Below, in pieces: positions 1-13,727 of a stretch of DNA of 64,000 bases; the stretch's first letter is position 1; the number at the start of each line of letters is the position of its first letter. The notes under the pieces were generated by a model. The model saw only the letters and a program-made list of their open reading frames with translations. It ran no database searches and was not told the origin of the DNA. Origin of the DNA: Heliocidaris tuberculata (lineage: Eukaryota; Echinodermata; Echinoidea; Camarodonta; Echinometridae); contig CM046849.1 of the NCBI GenBank assembly GCA_025618425.1, positions 31,258,671 through 31,322,670 of the forward strand, in the 5' to 3' direction. Position numbers and translations under genes: made by a program.

Positions 1-2474
1 AGCATGTATTGTACCCTCCAAAGCCAGATTATTTGGATGGTACAATTGATTTGGGTTTCTGGATGATCAATATTCCACCAATTTATTATGGATTTTGCAT
101 AAAGCTACTGGTATTTTTAGATGTGAAGCTTGAAACTTGCTATTGACAAAAAAAGTGACAGCATTAATTCTCCACGCAAAAATTGCCCCAATTCATTGTG
201 GATTCTATCTATTTTTAGAAAGCAAATACTACAATCAGATCTTTATAAAAACTTGGATCTTGCCTTGGAGCGGGCCATTGAATAAGAGACAATAGCAATG
301 TTGTTATTTTTCTAAGTTTCATGTACACATAAATGTACATTGTGCAAAACAGAATGAGCATGTACACTTTTAGAGCCTAACATTCAGTTTGCATAGCTAT
401 TGTTTGAAAACCTGGCCAAGGTGGTCTTTTTATTCCTTCTTTTTCTTTCTTCTTTTTTCTTTTATCTTTTCTTTTTTTGTCAGGTAAGTCATACCTCCAT
501 GGTTCAGCTCAAGCGTTTGTCATAACAGATAATGTTTGTTGGGGGTGGGAGGGGGAGGGGGGGGGCAGATTTATACATAGTAAGCTTTGACTGTTTATTG
601 TGTGCTGCCACTGCTTTTTTTTAGGTAATTCATCTTGTCATGGTCTTAACTGGCTTATAAACACCCTCATGCTCTACCATGTGACGTTCTTTAAAAATTC
701 AAAATTTGATCCCTTAATAACTTGGGAATAGGCACATCAAGGCTTTTAACAGTTACTTGCAAAGAACATGTTCTATCTCAAATAGAGGATTTAATGCATA
801 AAGGCCACCCACTGGTCATTTATTTTTCTTGGAGGCAGCATTGTTCTGCTATCATGGCATTTTCTGATGAGTCAATTACCCTGTAACAATACCAGATCGG
901 ACTTAATACCTCATTATAGTTTCCACCGGACAGGTTTTTATCAGATTTTTGTGGACTATGCGATTCTTTATACATGTATGTTATTGAAAAATACCCTGTG
1001 ACATACACATGTAATGTAAACTAGGCGAGTGGCTGAAGGGGGGCACACAACCAGCCTGTGCTCCTCTCCAATTGTGAACCCAATTGGCATAACTTATGCA
1101 CACAACATGAAAATGTGCCCCCTTGACTATAATTATGTATTATTTTGGAAATAATGCTCCCCCCCCCCTCTCTTGTGCATCCTGGATCCACCCCACAAGT
1201 AAGCCACATGAAGAAAAACGTGGTATGGACATATCTTCAAGAGAAATTTTCTTTGGCACGTGTTGACCAGCATGTTCCTCCAGGCTGTAGTGTATGGAGG
1301 TGAATTACCCCATTCGTATTATAAACATCAATTTATAACCCCCTTTTTGTCCCTGCAAGGACAGTAAATGCAAATTATCAATTGTTACGTAAAGTGATCA
1401 TGGATATGGGTGACAGGTAAGATTTTTGAGACCACGTTACGTTATAATAACCCTTCTTTCTGAGCAAACATAATTAAGCCTTTGGCGTTACGTTACGAAA
1501 GACACGAACTAAATAAATGACCTTTCATGGCTAGGTCCTACATGTACCTCACAAATGTTCTCGTGACAAACTTGTATGCAGTATGTTTGTACCCATTAGA
1601 ATATTTCTCACTTCCAAAACAATGCCATTCATATGTAAGCAGGACTGACCAGTTCAATTCCTCTGTACCCCTTTCATTTTATGCTTTTTTTATCTAATTT
1701 CAGGGGCATGTGCTAGTTGGTTTATCTCTCATTTTCACACGAGCTTTTAGAAGGTGTATCTTGATCGATACTTGATGCGATGTGAATAGGTCCAGGCGGG
1801 TAGTATTTTGCATATTATGTAATCACCTTAATAGGTTTGATAACCAGCATGGTTTTTTAATTACCCAGGTTAAGAGGAAACTATATCCTTTGCAGATAAA
1901 AGAGCTGGTTTAACTTATGAACTTAGTTTAAAGTGTACCAATCACTTGAAAAAATAGTTTGTGTACCGCTAGAAAGTATAGAATTAACCTCAAAGAACTT
2001 TTCTGAAATTCTATAGGTCAGCAGTTTAGGAGTATGAAGGAGATAAAGTATAACATTAAGGTGCTCGCGCGGAACCGAACCTCCGAGTTGGGTTCCGCAC
2101 AAGCCTTATCTTGGTGAGCATGTACGGATGTGTCGAGTAGTCTACTCATGAGTCAGTGTTACGCTTATAAACTTGCGGTATCTCTCATAGTAATAATTAA
2201 AAGTAATATTTGAAGCCCATATTTTGACTGTTTATAATGACATGGAACCTCTAACATACAGAGCAAAATATTTTTTGGTGGTTGGTACCCTTTAACCCTA
2301 GTCTGTCAATATTTAATCAATATTGCAAGCTACCCCAAACACTACAAGATCACAATAATCAAAGGTATTAAAATTTTTAAAAAGACAGAAATACATAAAT
2401 CTTTATTGAGAACCCAGCAAAGCTTATATTCTCTGTATAGTTGCTGAAAGTCTGTTAATACCCAGGTATACCAA
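1..2474. other. No gene recognised; AT-rich non-coding DNA
   Basis: I see no splice-bounded coding exon here. A G-rich tract lies near 541-567. A possible eroded hAT-like MITE spans about 1020-1200: it has a G-run on one side and, on the other, a C-run followed by a TGGATCCACCCC end. It could be upstream intron of the kinase gene at 17.9 kb or intergenic DNA; the sequence does not decide. Confidence 0.5.
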
Positions 2475-2530
2475 CTGTTGAGAGCAAGAAGGGCATTAAC
2501 TTTGTAGAGTTAATGCTTGGTGCATGAATA
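2475..2530. repeat. Foldback MITE family A, partial copy
   Basis: The left arm is CTGTTGAGAGCaAGAAGGGC followed by ATTAAC. A short inverted GTTAAT arm follows, and the right side is eroded. Better copies at 6320, 34364 and 60529 show the full palindrome: CTGTTGAGAGCCAGAAGGGC, GTTAAC, a short loop, then the mirror image ending in AGATGATACC. Confidence 0.6.
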
Positions 2531-3486
2531 TATCATGAGGATGTAGTCGTGGAAACTAAAGATGTTACTACCAGTAAAGCATTCTTGCTCATGGTTGTAG
2601 CCATCATTGAATTATCAGAAATGAATATATGTAGAGAAATTTGCTATGACAAACCTGAATTCGAGGAGGAGGAGGCAGAGGAAAGAAAGAAAGAAGGAAA
2701 GAAATGGGGTGAGAATGCAGTAGACTGAATGATAATTGCTGTCTCCTTTTGTGACTTTACAATGCAACCCCCGTACCAAGAAGTTATAGTTGCATAAGAT
2801 TTAATTATGTTTGTCTCCTAGATGATACCATACAAATGTAACCAGCAGACTTGAAACAGGCCCTGCTTGAAATAAAAAGTAATCTCGAAAGATACAAAGG
2901 TCTCCATCTGATCTACTTAGCCAAACAGAGATTTTACTGTGTCTCTGTGATGTCTCATGTGGTCAGTCTATTCCTTGCATATTCCCCATTATTATCCGTA
3001 TCAGACATCTGAGCTGTGGTTTTACAAAATTGTATTCCCCTCGTCTTTGGTGCAAACTGGGCAAAAAGGGTAATCTTTCACAAAAGCCTATGGACATTAC
3101 GTGTTATAAAACTGGGTAATATAGCCTTGTATTTTCCCCGGTATAACTTCCGGGAACTTGGAGATCAGCTACAGTCATACATGGCCGAAGCAGTACAGCT
3201 GCGCACAATCAATTATATAAGCATGCATTATACGCATTATTTTAGACTGGATACATGACGTCACAATGGCTATCAGTAAGAAGACGTAATGTAGGCTTGC
3301 TCTAGATGTATGATGTGGATAATAATTACAATATTGACTGGCTCCTACTTTCGGGACATACGACATATATCGCCCTCACTAGATTCATATTACCCTCGTC
3401 TTCGACTTGGGGAATATATGTCGTATCCCCCTCAAGGCCATCAATATTATGTAATTATTCCCCCGTCACACCACCGTGACCAACAT
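2531..3486. other. No gene recognised
   Basis: A purine-rich stretch (GAGGAG then GAAA repeats) lies at about 2665-2705. Around 3350-3440 the short inverted words TACGACATATA and TATATGTCGTA suggest a decayed foldback element. No supported coding sequence. Confidence 0.45.
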
Positions 3487-3635
3487 CAGGGCCCTGTTTC
3501 ATAAAACTTATCAATAACAACTGTCTAAATTTCTATAACAGATTTGCTCTCAGCCAATCAGATGCAAAGATTTCAGTAGCTTATAACAGTCACTGTAACT
3601 TGTTATTGATAACAAGTCTCATGAAACGGGGGCCC
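3487..3635. repeat. Foldback MITE family B (GGGCCC/GTTTCAT ends), copy 1
   Basis: The ends are inverted: CAGGGCCCTGTTTCATAAAA on the left, and TCATGAAACGGGGGCCCG on the right. The interior carries a conserved core, TTGCTCTCAGCCAATCAGAT, followed by TTTCAGTAGCTTATAACAGT. The same core is present at 27295-27434 and, inverted, at 35311-35454. Length is about 150 bp with no coding capacity, so this is a non-autonomous element. Confidence 0.75.
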
Positions 3636-6188
3636 GAGACCGACAACAGACCGAATAAAACACTATATTAAACCGAATGGCCAATAATCGGTCGGTTCGG
3701 AATGGGTTTGGAGCTGGTGTGGCAGTACGACAGAGGTATCATATTTGTTCCTTCATCCTCTAGTTTCAAAGTCTTGTTTTTACCAAAAGTGTCTTGCTTG
3801 AGAATTATGGCATTATGCTTTTGCGAATGTCTCGGGGCTTGGATTATCTGTACTGGATCATCTCTGGTGTTATCTCTCTCACTAAGTCATGATGCATTTT
3901 ATCAAATGAGGCTTCTGAAATCGTAAAAGCGGGTTCAACAAATATGCATGCTTTGCAACGTGCAGGTAACAGAAATGGGGGTTAATCCCAAAATTGATTT
4001 GGTTTTGGGCCACTAGATGTCTGGATGCACGTGTTAAAGAGCATGATTTGTAAACCGGGCAGCATCTTTGGAGGCCATTCCCAATGAGGTGTGAAAGATG
4101 GTGTGAAAAAACAAATTTCTCAGAAATGTTTGCTCTCGTAAATATTTTCACTGGAATGGTATAAGTTTATCGAGAGATATTTTTTGTCATCTACATCAAT
4201 GAAACCATGCATTATCTCCTCCATTTTCATCAATTTTTAAAGAACTTTATAGCCTCGTTGTCCTGTTTTTTTCCCCCAATTGCAAAGAGTTAAATCAAAA
4301 GGCTTTTGCAGTTTTCATACCTATATGTAAAACTTTAATAGTACTTAAAGGAATAACAGAATTGTAATCACATTTTTTCAGTGATGACATCTTCAGACTT
4401 GTAACGTCTGATGGGAAATTTACAATCAGGTCGTGCTGAAAAACCAGTCAACTCTTTCTCCTTTATTACACATTATCCTAATCTTGAAGTTGTGTCCTTG
4501 TGTGCACCTTCTTTAGGATTCCATTAGTCTCGCGTGGGATATCGCAGAAGCAATAATGAGGATCAGATTCTGGAATTAGTTCCTAATACACCATGTCTTA
4601 TAGCTTTAAGCTCACCCAGCATTCAGAGCACATCATTACATCCCATTATTGTATCCCATTGATTGTTCCCTATCTTTAATTGTCTCCAAATCAATTACAA
4701 TTTATAGCTTTCTCTCTCCTTCATTCATCTTCATTCATGCCCTTATATTAGTTTCTGTGGAGCAACCTTCTATGTTTCGTTAATCTTTATTTTTATCTGA
4801 AATCTCATTCAAGTATCCATTCAGGTACATTACATTCAAATGTTATCCCAAGCTTTTGTTTGATAACTGATCTTAGAAAAATGTATTGAACATCTTGATT
4901 TTATTTTCTACTCCCTTGTACTGCCTAAATGATAAATACCTGTCTAATTTGTTTCAATGTCTTTGCTTCTTCTGGCTTGCTGTTCTGGTAATATCTAGAA
5001 TCGATTGTGTAGGAGTAATCATTGCCTTTGCTATTACATTGCCTTGATAGAAACAAGGTTGAAAGAAATTAAGGGCTTTTAATCGTTTTACCGCCAATAA
5101 CCACAATTAACTAAACCAGCTACAACTGGTTTTCTCGTTTTATGAGGCTGTAGATTTAGAGAAAAAATAGCAAGCTAGGTATTTTGATAGATAATGACTT
5201 TCTGGCTTCCCTTTACTCACCGCAAATGATTAATCAACCAAATTGTCATTTTTAAAAGAGTTGCATTTATAGCAGTCAAATACCTTTGAAATTAGAAACA
5301 TGTAGAACACAAAAGTGATTGCAATTTGTACCAAGAGACAAATAATTGTTTTCTTAGCATTATTCATTTTTCTATTGAATTGAAGATAACTTTATATTGA
5401 TACTTGTAAATTCAATAAACCAAATACCACAATAAATTCATTTTAGTTTGTGCAAGGGCACTTTCAATGCTCCTAGTATTTTTGTTGAAGCATTTATATG
5501 CCAGTCACTCCTTTGTCAATTGAGCTTTATTAAGGATGGATCATGCATACATCTGGTCTCCCAGCTAGCTGGACCAGTTACAAGACACTTTTGTTGTGAA
5601 GAAAACAGTTCCATTACCCTCTGGAGTAAAGAATTATGTAGTTGCTACTCAATATGAAACAAAGAAAATGGCCACACCAGCAAACAAACAAGATCTCACA
5701 TTCAAAGGATTCCATCAGGTGAGGCGATAATTTCATCATTTGAACCTGTCAGGAGGGTGCTTGCTCAGTCCTTGTTGTCAAGTGATTCGAGCAAATAATT
5801 CTTTTCTCATTCTTTGGGATCCCTGGATTGAAATGAATGGAAGGGTGGCTGATCATGTCATGAAGTGAGAGGCCAGAGATGAGGTGCTCTTCAAATTGGC
5901 TGCTGCTCTGTTTGAGGCTATTCTGAGGACACATTTCTTCACTGTTTTATATTTAAAAAACACTCCAAGAGATGGTGTAACTTGAACTTGATAGAAGCAT
6001 ATGCTGCTGTCACTCACCAGAGACACCCGTCACACACTAACCCCGTGAAACCCTCTGTATACTATCATCAATTACAAGCCCCATTCGATCATGAACATCT
6101 CACAAGTTTGATTAACCCTTCAGCATCACAAGCCAAGATACATCAGTTACTTGTAGTTGTAGTGCATCCTCCCTCTCCTAAGTAGTGT
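3636..6188. other. No supported gene; one weak exon-like ATG/donor at 5668-5718
   Basis: The region is AT-rich with no convincing coding sequence. At 5668 an ATG in good context (AAAATGG) opens 17 codons that run in phase to CAG|GTGAGG at 5719. This is a start-exon-like arrangement but too short to trust, and the kinase N-lobe exons that would have to follow before 17.9 kb were not found. Confidence 0.35.
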
Positions 6189-6258
6189 GCTGAGAGCCAG
6201 AAGAGTGTAACTCACATGCTTTTACAAAGGGATTAATGCCCTTCTGACTCTCAGGAGG
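6189..6258. repeat. Foldback MITE family A copy
   Basis: CTGAGAGCCAGAAGAGTGTA on the left mirrors ATTAATGCCCTTCTGACTCT on the right across a loop of about 25 bases. It has the same end structure as the other family A copies. Confidence 0.7.
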
Positions 6259-6319
6259 TGTAATATCTTGGCTTTGTGGACATGCAGTGGTTAACGATGG
6301 AGTAAACACATTATACCCT

Positions 6320-6394
6320 CTGTTGGGAGCCAGAAAGGCACTAATTCACAGAGTTAACAATGCCCTTCTGGCACTCAGCAGATGATACCATCCC
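6320..6394. repeat. Foldback MITE family A copy
   Basis: The left arm CTGTTGGGAGCCAGAAAGGC mirrors AATGCCCTTCTGGCACTCAG on the right. The right arm continues into CAGATGATACC, the outer conserved end of the family. It lies only 60 bp from the preceding copy. Confidence 0.75.
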
Positions 6395-9002
6395 TGAGCC
6401 AAGAAACCCTGGTGTTGACTTGTTTAGTGTCAGCTGGTCTTCTCCACTGGGATTGAAGCTGACATTTGAGGTATTTCTTTCATCCATTTAGCAGTTTTGT
6501 AACTTCCAGTTTTGAAATGGATTTTAAAAGGTCTTGGTGAGGTGAGATTGTGTATCCATGGGCACTCCATAGTCTACAGTGGAGTAACATGGAGTAACAT
6601 CGCTATGCACAGAGGAGAAGAGAAGAGCCACTGAATGTTTGAAGAAGAATATTAAGAAGAAGAAGTTCAAACGAAGTAGAAAATGAAGAGATGGGAGAAA
6701 GATAAATTATAGTTGTAGAAGAGAAGTGAAATGAGACGGAGGACATCATTGTTCTTTTGGTAACCCGATGCTGCGATTAGATTGAAGATGCACTTTCTAA
6801 ATTAAACTGCTTAATGTTACTCATCAGAAGCCCCCAAATTTGAAAATCTTTAACAGGGGGAGGGGGCAGCATGCATACAAGATACACCCTTTTAAAAATT
6901 CAATGCAGACCATATGCAGCCCTGCCTATCAGGAATACAAATTGTGATTTTGTTGGTACAGTGTAGTCATTCACAGGTTTCCAAGATGAGGGTCCATTCA
7001 GAAGACTGCCCCCCCTCCCCACCTCCCAGCTAGAGGGCATTCCAAACTTCCAATACGCCATTCCAAACCCCTTTCTCCTTTCTCTTCCCTGGAGTTTGTT
7101 CTGTTCCTCCACCAACACGTTCTTTTCAAGAATCTGTGTACCACTTTCACAATTTGAAAGCCTTTGAGTGGCCCTGGGAGTACTCGTTCTATTAGCCATG
7201 AAACCTTTCAACTGTTATTCTGTTTGATCAAACTTTTGTGTCCAGTTCGTGGTATTTTTTTCTTCCTTCACGTGCCTGGATATTTAGAGTGTATAAGAGG
7301 ATGATTAGACGTACAAGTAGGGAGAGAAAGAGATTAGGGAGGGACAGTTTGCAACAAGACTGAAAAGAGACAAAGTACCTGTGATGAGATTTAAGGGAGA
7401 CAGCAAGACAATGAAAGACAGCAACAGCTAAATTTGAGTGAAAATCTGTCCAGCAGAAAGAAGATACGAGGGGAGCTAGAATAAGAAAAGACTGATAAGT
7501 ATTGATGCGCTGGGGATTTGTGTTCTCCTTTCTTTTCCTCATACACCTTAACCTTTAATGATTAACCCATAGAATGCTGGTTAACAGAAACCTGGGACAC
7601 ACCTACCACAAAAATTTCTCTCTGAATCCTCAAAAACGAACCCCCAATATTTCACTCCAGAGCCCCTGGTAGGTAGAAAAGTTAGTGTTGATGGAGCCCC
7701 TGTTTTAGGAGATTGATTCCCTTTAAGGTGCATATTTATTAACAGCACTGTGAACAATTTGTGTTCCTCTTTTATGTGAACCTTCTCAATTTGTGTTTGT
7801 TCCACCTGTTTGTTTGTCGTTCTATTGGCTCACTTTTTACAAAACAGATTAGATGCATCACCTTTTATTGGTACCTACAGATAAATTGTCCAGTTACAGT
7901 CCAAAGAATGAAAATTGCTCATAAAACAGGAATATTTGGTTGATTGGGCATCGTATGGGTTCACTGCTGATGTATAATAGTATCAGTTATTTAAACTTTA
8001 AAGCAACATAACACTAACCACATCCTTTTTAATTGGGATGGTTACCTTGAAATTTTGTGATGCTCCATACTTTGTACATGTACAAATATTGGCCTTTGTC
8101 CTTCTCATGCTGTTTTGATGTACAAATTTGCCACATTGGCTCAAAAATGAAAAATTAAATTTCATTGCATCTTCTCTTTACTCTTTACATTCATGAATCT
8201 CAAAGTTTGTTATTCTTTCCAGCCACTTGTATTCACACAAAACATACGAGAATTTGTTGGTCTTTTCTAAGCATACATGTATGTATTGATAGCTTTTCTA
8301 TTGATGGAGTAAATTTATGCTTGAAGCATAATAGAATTCAGCCTCAAATTTAAAGAAAAATTATGGAATTCATGTACGTGTAGCTGGTTTTGAGGTTCAA
8401 CTGGGTCCAATCAGGGAAATGTAACTAGATTTCGCTGGTCCAATAGTACAAGCCTTGAGTTTGCTGTTATAGTGGTTTGATGCTGGACAAATAAAATTTA
8501 CATTTCAACACTTTAGGTCACAGCTCTCACAAGCATTAACAATTTTTTATGATCTTTGTAGTCTAGCCGCTATTAGTCTACTCTGGTAGACCTCCAAAAA
8601 TGTCATTATTTTAAGTATAGTTCAAGGTAGATATTTGATACTCTGAATTCATTAAGACATTATCAATGAAAAAAAAAATAGATATACAAATGTTTGAACA
8701 AGTTTCTCCTTTCTTGAAGAATGAAAATGATTCATGTGGCATTTGTCTTGTATATGTTGATATTGTTGATAATAGGGGTCTGTGATGTAGACAATTTAAG
8801 GCCATGGGGGCCCTTATACCAATGTCCATTTCCTGAACTTGACCTGACACTGACCTGACTAGTAATCTCATAGGATTATTTCTCTGGCTTCCATGTAAAT
8901 GGGAAGTTTTTAAAGGATGTATCTCGGTTTGAACTTGAACTTTGTTTTTGCATTGCTAGACACAATATTTTGCTACTTGCTTGCATTGCATATTGTCTAC
9001 GG
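6395..9002. other. No gene recognised
   Basis: Contains a purine-rich segment (about 6610-6740) and a G-run near 6855. Short open frames on the minus strand at about 6900-7540 show neither protein-family similarity nor splice signals that would support them. Confidence 0.45.
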
Positions 9003-9067
9003 ATATCCAGAAGGGCGTTAATTCATATCAATTATGATGCAGTTAATGCCTTTCTGGCTCTCAGAAG
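9003..9067. repeat. Foldback MITE family A copy
   Basis: ATCCAGAAGGGCGTTAAT on the left mirrors GTTAATGCCTTTCTGGCTCT on the right, with a 20-30-base loop. Confidence 0.7.
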
Positions 9068-9744
9068 TCCATATTTAGGGCACTGGATTGTGAAGGTTCA
9101 GTAGACTGGGATTATATGCATAGAAACTATAGGAAGTGGGAATAGGAATTCAATGAAGAACTGTGCCAGATCGTGTCAAGGATATGTGTTTGATTGCATT
9201 GCATTACTTCATGCTTTTCATCAAAATCAGCACAAAATTCATATGAGCATGTTACATGACCAACAGAGAGAGTGAATTTGAGAAAAAATACAATGTAAAT
9301 CTTTCAGTTTGCGCCACAGTTACATGTAAGTGCGACACGTTAACTTGTTAAGTGTTTTAAAATCAGAACTAGAAATAAGTTATATATACTTTTCTCGCCA
9401 TTCACATAAATGGGCTTTCCGTTACATATTTGTACATATAACTACTGATTTTGTTTTTGTTTTTGTTTTTTGTTTTGAGGGGAGTGTTTTTCGAAAGTTG
9501 AATGATGCCTTTAAGTTTGTGGCTGGATAAACTTCAATCCTTGCCCACCTGTAATAATAGGCAGTGAGGGGGGTAAGCTAGATGGAGAATGCCTATCAAC
9601 TTCTTGTGAAATGCCTTGTTTATTTCGCTTAACCAAGAAACTATGCGGAAAGGCACCACTTAAAGATTTGACGAGGGCACTGATCATCAAACAAAGGTTT
9701 CATGATATTGGTAATTTTGTAGGCTTGTACACTTGCAAAATGTT
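9068..9744. other. No gene recognised
   Basis: AT-rich sequence with a (GTTTTT)n-like stretch at about 9451-9476. No coding signal I can support. Confidence 0.4.
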
Positions 9745-10045
9745 GCTTAGTTCCGTACTCTCGGTGGGGCTAAATCTTCGTTTAGCCCTACCAATAGTAC
9801 GGGACTAAGCTTAGCCCACTTTCTGTTCACATTGCGTTTTACCAAATTGGGCTAACTCCAAGATAGTACGGGATTATTTTAGTACTGGAAAAAAGCAGGA
9901 TTAGCTCCACCAAAGGTGGGGCTAAATGTCAAAAGGTGGGATAAGTGCTCTGGCTAGGGAGATAGTATGGGACTAAAACTGCCAATGAGAACAGAAAAAA
10001 TTTAGTCCGGGTTTAAGGATAGTACAGGATAAAAAAAATCAAGTG
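9745..10045. repeat. Foldback element opening with a 66-nt hairpin
   Basis: Bases 9745-9774 and 9781-9810 form two inverted 30-base arms (26 of 30 identical) around a 6-base loop, TCTTCG. The downstream 230 bp repeats the same words in both orientations (GTACGGGA, ACTAAA, GTGGGGCTAAA). This suggests a non-autonomous element made of multiple inverted subunits. No ORF and no TSD recognised. Confidence 0.65.
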
Positions 10046-11957
10046 TAAAAAGCCTATTGGGGTACTCTTAAAATCTTTTGCGCAAGCCGCTGCAGTCTAG
10101 AAAGATTGTAAAATGTTATTTGTCCTGTTTGAAGTGTTTGTTGTAAGTAAATCAAAATGAATACTCATTTTCATGTCTTCTGTATAGATGCCATGATTGT
10201 TCTATGGCCTCCAAAAAATGTGGGATTTCAAACAGCGTTTTTGTATGTATTGTTATCCAAATGTCTAAAGATGAATCTTTTTCATCTCTCTTCAAAGTGT
10301 GAGTAAGTGTGAAAGGGTCCCACCAAAAATGTCACAAAAGTTCATATCTATTCTTTCTCTCCACCTGCAAATTTGACCAATGACCTTCTTGGTCTACTTA
10401 ACTTTTGATGTACTATCTTGGTATTTCTTGGTATTTTCCCCCCTTCGTTTCATATATTTTGAATCTAGAGGAAAGTTGCAGCAAAGCTAATTATTGAAGG
10501 GATTGAGGATAAATTGAGTATTACAGTGTAAATGCTGTTGTCAAATTAGAAATTGATTCCCCCCCCCCTCTAAGCCTGCAAGAGGTATGTGATGAAATAT
10601 TGGTTCATTCATTGATCTTCCAGGTTCATAATTCCTGTGGAGATGAAGTCAGGAAAGGGCTGTTATTTTTTGTAACTATTTTCTTGGAAACTGTAGCTGA
10701 CTCTGCAAGTTTGAAATTTTGAAGAAAAAAAATCAAGACTTAGGCTTATTTCACACAGGTTGAAGTGACTTTGATTAAAAGGCATGTTGATTTTTTTCCC
10801 CCATTCTCAGTTGTGGGAAAGTAATCCTCAGCCATGTTTTCTTTGTGATTGTCTCAAGCCGAACAGCTGAGCTATTGTAATTTCAATTCTTTTCTGCTTG
10901 GGGTCATTTTCCTTTGTACTTTCTTGGCAAAGACATACATGTGGTTGTCATGCACATGTGCATCCAAGATGTGTTTTTGTTTCTTTCATTCTCAAAAGTG
11001 GTTTCATTAACTTGTAGAAGAGAGCTTGCTGTGACGAACAGCATGTCTTTTACAGATCCGTCTACACCGCCTCAGATGAAAGATTAAAGGTTTTTTAAAG
11101 TGGCCTGTGGGTTTGTTCTTAGAAAAAATATTAATGAAATACTAGTGCTCTCTTTTCTCAATTTACAATACATGTGGCATTTAACCACTTAATTTTTTTT
11201 TTGTTGTTGTTTTTTTGTTATTGTAATCTGTATATGTTCCTCTTGTACATCAGTGCAATGAAACTACTAATTTTCCTTAGACAAGTTACATGAAATTTAT
11301 TTACCTTATTTGTTCCGTCTGTTTTAATTTTGCTTGTAACAACTGCGTAGATCCATTTGCTATATGCCTATAGAATACCCCCAAAAATGTAGTACCAGTA
11401 TTTCAAGAATGTTTTAGCTTCTTTTGAGATCGTCTTTTTTGTATGTTACTTATGCAGTGGAGGTTTTGTATGAAATGTGAAAAGCGAGTTAGAAGGTAGG
11501 AACTCAAATGTTCCATCAGCCTAGCCCATTAATGTAGGCATCATTGAGAAATGTCACGTGAAATTGTTGTTGGGTTGCCCTTGCAATCTATCTGGTTGAA
11601 GATTTTGTAAACAGCATAAAAGCCATGATGGTGAATTTTAAAGTGCTTTATAAATGGAGATTGTTCAATAACGAGGCCTAAACCCATTGGAGCTTGATAT
11701 CAGTGACGTCCTGTTCAGTTTGATTAGAATCACTTTGAAAGAGATAAGTGGTTGGAATGTCTAAAAAGATTAAAACTTGTTCAGTCTCAGAAGGACTTCT
11801 GTCAACTTTCAATTTAACATGGAGAACTAAACACACTGGCTTTGGTCTTTTAATTGTCCGCTTTCTAGAAGACATCAACATAGCCTTCAATACGCTGTTT
11901 TACATGTTTTTCGAAAGCATTGTTATTTACTTTTTGTGAAGATGTCCTTATGTTTTG

Positions 11958-11994
<37 letters not shown>

Positions 11995-13692
11995 TGACCG
12001 ATTCTTCTCTTATTACTGTTCTAATTGGCTGCTTTTAGGAGATGATGATATAGCCTTCAAAATATTTGCTTTGAAAATGTTTGTGAAAGGAACCTTTTGT
12101 GAAGATGTCCTTTCTTTTGCCGGTATGTTCTCTTTTTCCTTCCTGACTGATTCCTTGTTCTTGTGCTTTCAAGAACATATCAAAGTAGCCTCCGGGAACA
12201 TGTTTTACCCTGTTGATTTATTTAATTGATTTTAATAATAAGAGTTATCACCCTTTGTAAAACTGCCCTTATTTTTACTTACAATTCCCTCCCTCTCCCT
12301 CCCTTCCTCCCTCCCTAACTCTGCCTGATTCTCCTTCACGTTTTTTGGCCAACCAACCGTCTCTCATGATTTGATCAAAACATATTTGCAACTTTTGGAA
12401 CAAATGTTGGATTGACAACTCCTCAACCCTTAGAAGCCTTAGGAAGGGATGCATGACACAGCTCAAATTTTGACACTCCTGAAACCAAAGATATCCTTCC
12501 ATGGAGAACAGAGGTCTAAACAATCACCTGTGATCAATAAGACTTCATTGTCAAAGAAGAACCTTCTTGTTTCCTCTATTTCATTGTCAAATACTTCCTG
12601 TCCTTCTCTCAGGGTGAGTCAAGTGGAAAGTAGTTTGACAGATGGATTACATCCAGACTAGAGAACCAATGGTGGCATCAAGTAGAGCTTTAAAGGGATT
12701 CAGTAACTTTGTGGAGGGTTGATTTAATAAATGGTTGAATTTTGATATCTGTCTTGTATAATGATGTTCAGAAGGATAAATAAATAGCCAGGCATAGAAA
12801 GGTTTTCAAATATATAATGCTATTATTAAGATATCTATGACTGAATACTCCCATTTACGAAAGGGTATGGCCATACGCTTTAGTCTGACACTGAGTCTAT
12901 GGGGGAAAATGAGTCTGGCATTTGCGGTCACTTGCATACGTTTACTTTTGTGAAGCACATGATGATTTCGAAGTGCTTTTTTATTTTTCCTGGGCTTCAT
13001 TTTTACACCATATTATATACATTGATAACATGTAAGGCCAGGCAGCTCAGATTTTATCAAGCCTCTTCAAAGTTATAAATCACTTTAAAAGCTCTTTGGT
13101 GTCATTGGGAGGGGGGGGGGGGTCTACACCAATAATTTTTCCCTGGGGGTGGGGAGCAATATCAGAGTTCCTTATTATTTAGGCCTCTATTGACCTTTTT
13201 TTTTTTTTTAAGTAATTTATTTTTTTTCCAGTAATTTGGGGAAGAGAGGAATAGTATAGCAAGAGGAGTAACAGATAGGCTGAAGATTAGATTTGCTCTT
13301 GGAAGAATTAGGTCTCCTGGGAAAGAAGGAATTCCATAAGCTCACCTAGTCTAGTCCATTCCTTCCTTTAGGCCTACTTTGTGTTGAAGGTATGAATATG
13401 CTTGTCAGCACTGCTGAAAAGATCAGCTTTGAGATTTCTGGTTGTCTTATGACCCATCTCCACTGATGAACAGCTTTGCAAAATGGAATAGCTTATATCA
13501 GACCTTTTCTCAATTACTGCTTTGCATCAATATGTATTGTAATAGTAATTACTGAGATTTGATCTTTAGTTCATATTTTGTTTAGTCGGGATTGAGCAGT
13601 TACATGCAAGCTTTGCAGCCATACAAAAAAGGGATGGAAAAGTGAGATGGTCAAACATGACGTGTGTATGACATTATCTGTAAGACCTGTAG
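10046..13692. other. No gene recognised; simple repeats
   Basis: Contains a (TC)n microsatellite at 11961-11991, C- and T-runs, a CT-rich stretch at about 12285-12320, and a G-run near 13111-13122. Small open frames near 11.7-12.7 kb lie across simple repeats and lack family similarity. This may be intron of the kinase gene downstream. Confidence 0.45.
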
Positions 13693-13727
13693 CTATTTCA
13701 TTTCATTTCATTTCATTTTATTTCATC
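13693..13727. repeat. (TTTCA)n short tandem repeat
   Basis: About five or six copies of TTTCA, one imperfect. It abuts AT-rich sequence to the right. This kind of pentamer tract can be the 3' tail of a minus-strand retroposon, but I could not define the rest of such an element. Confidence 0.5.
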
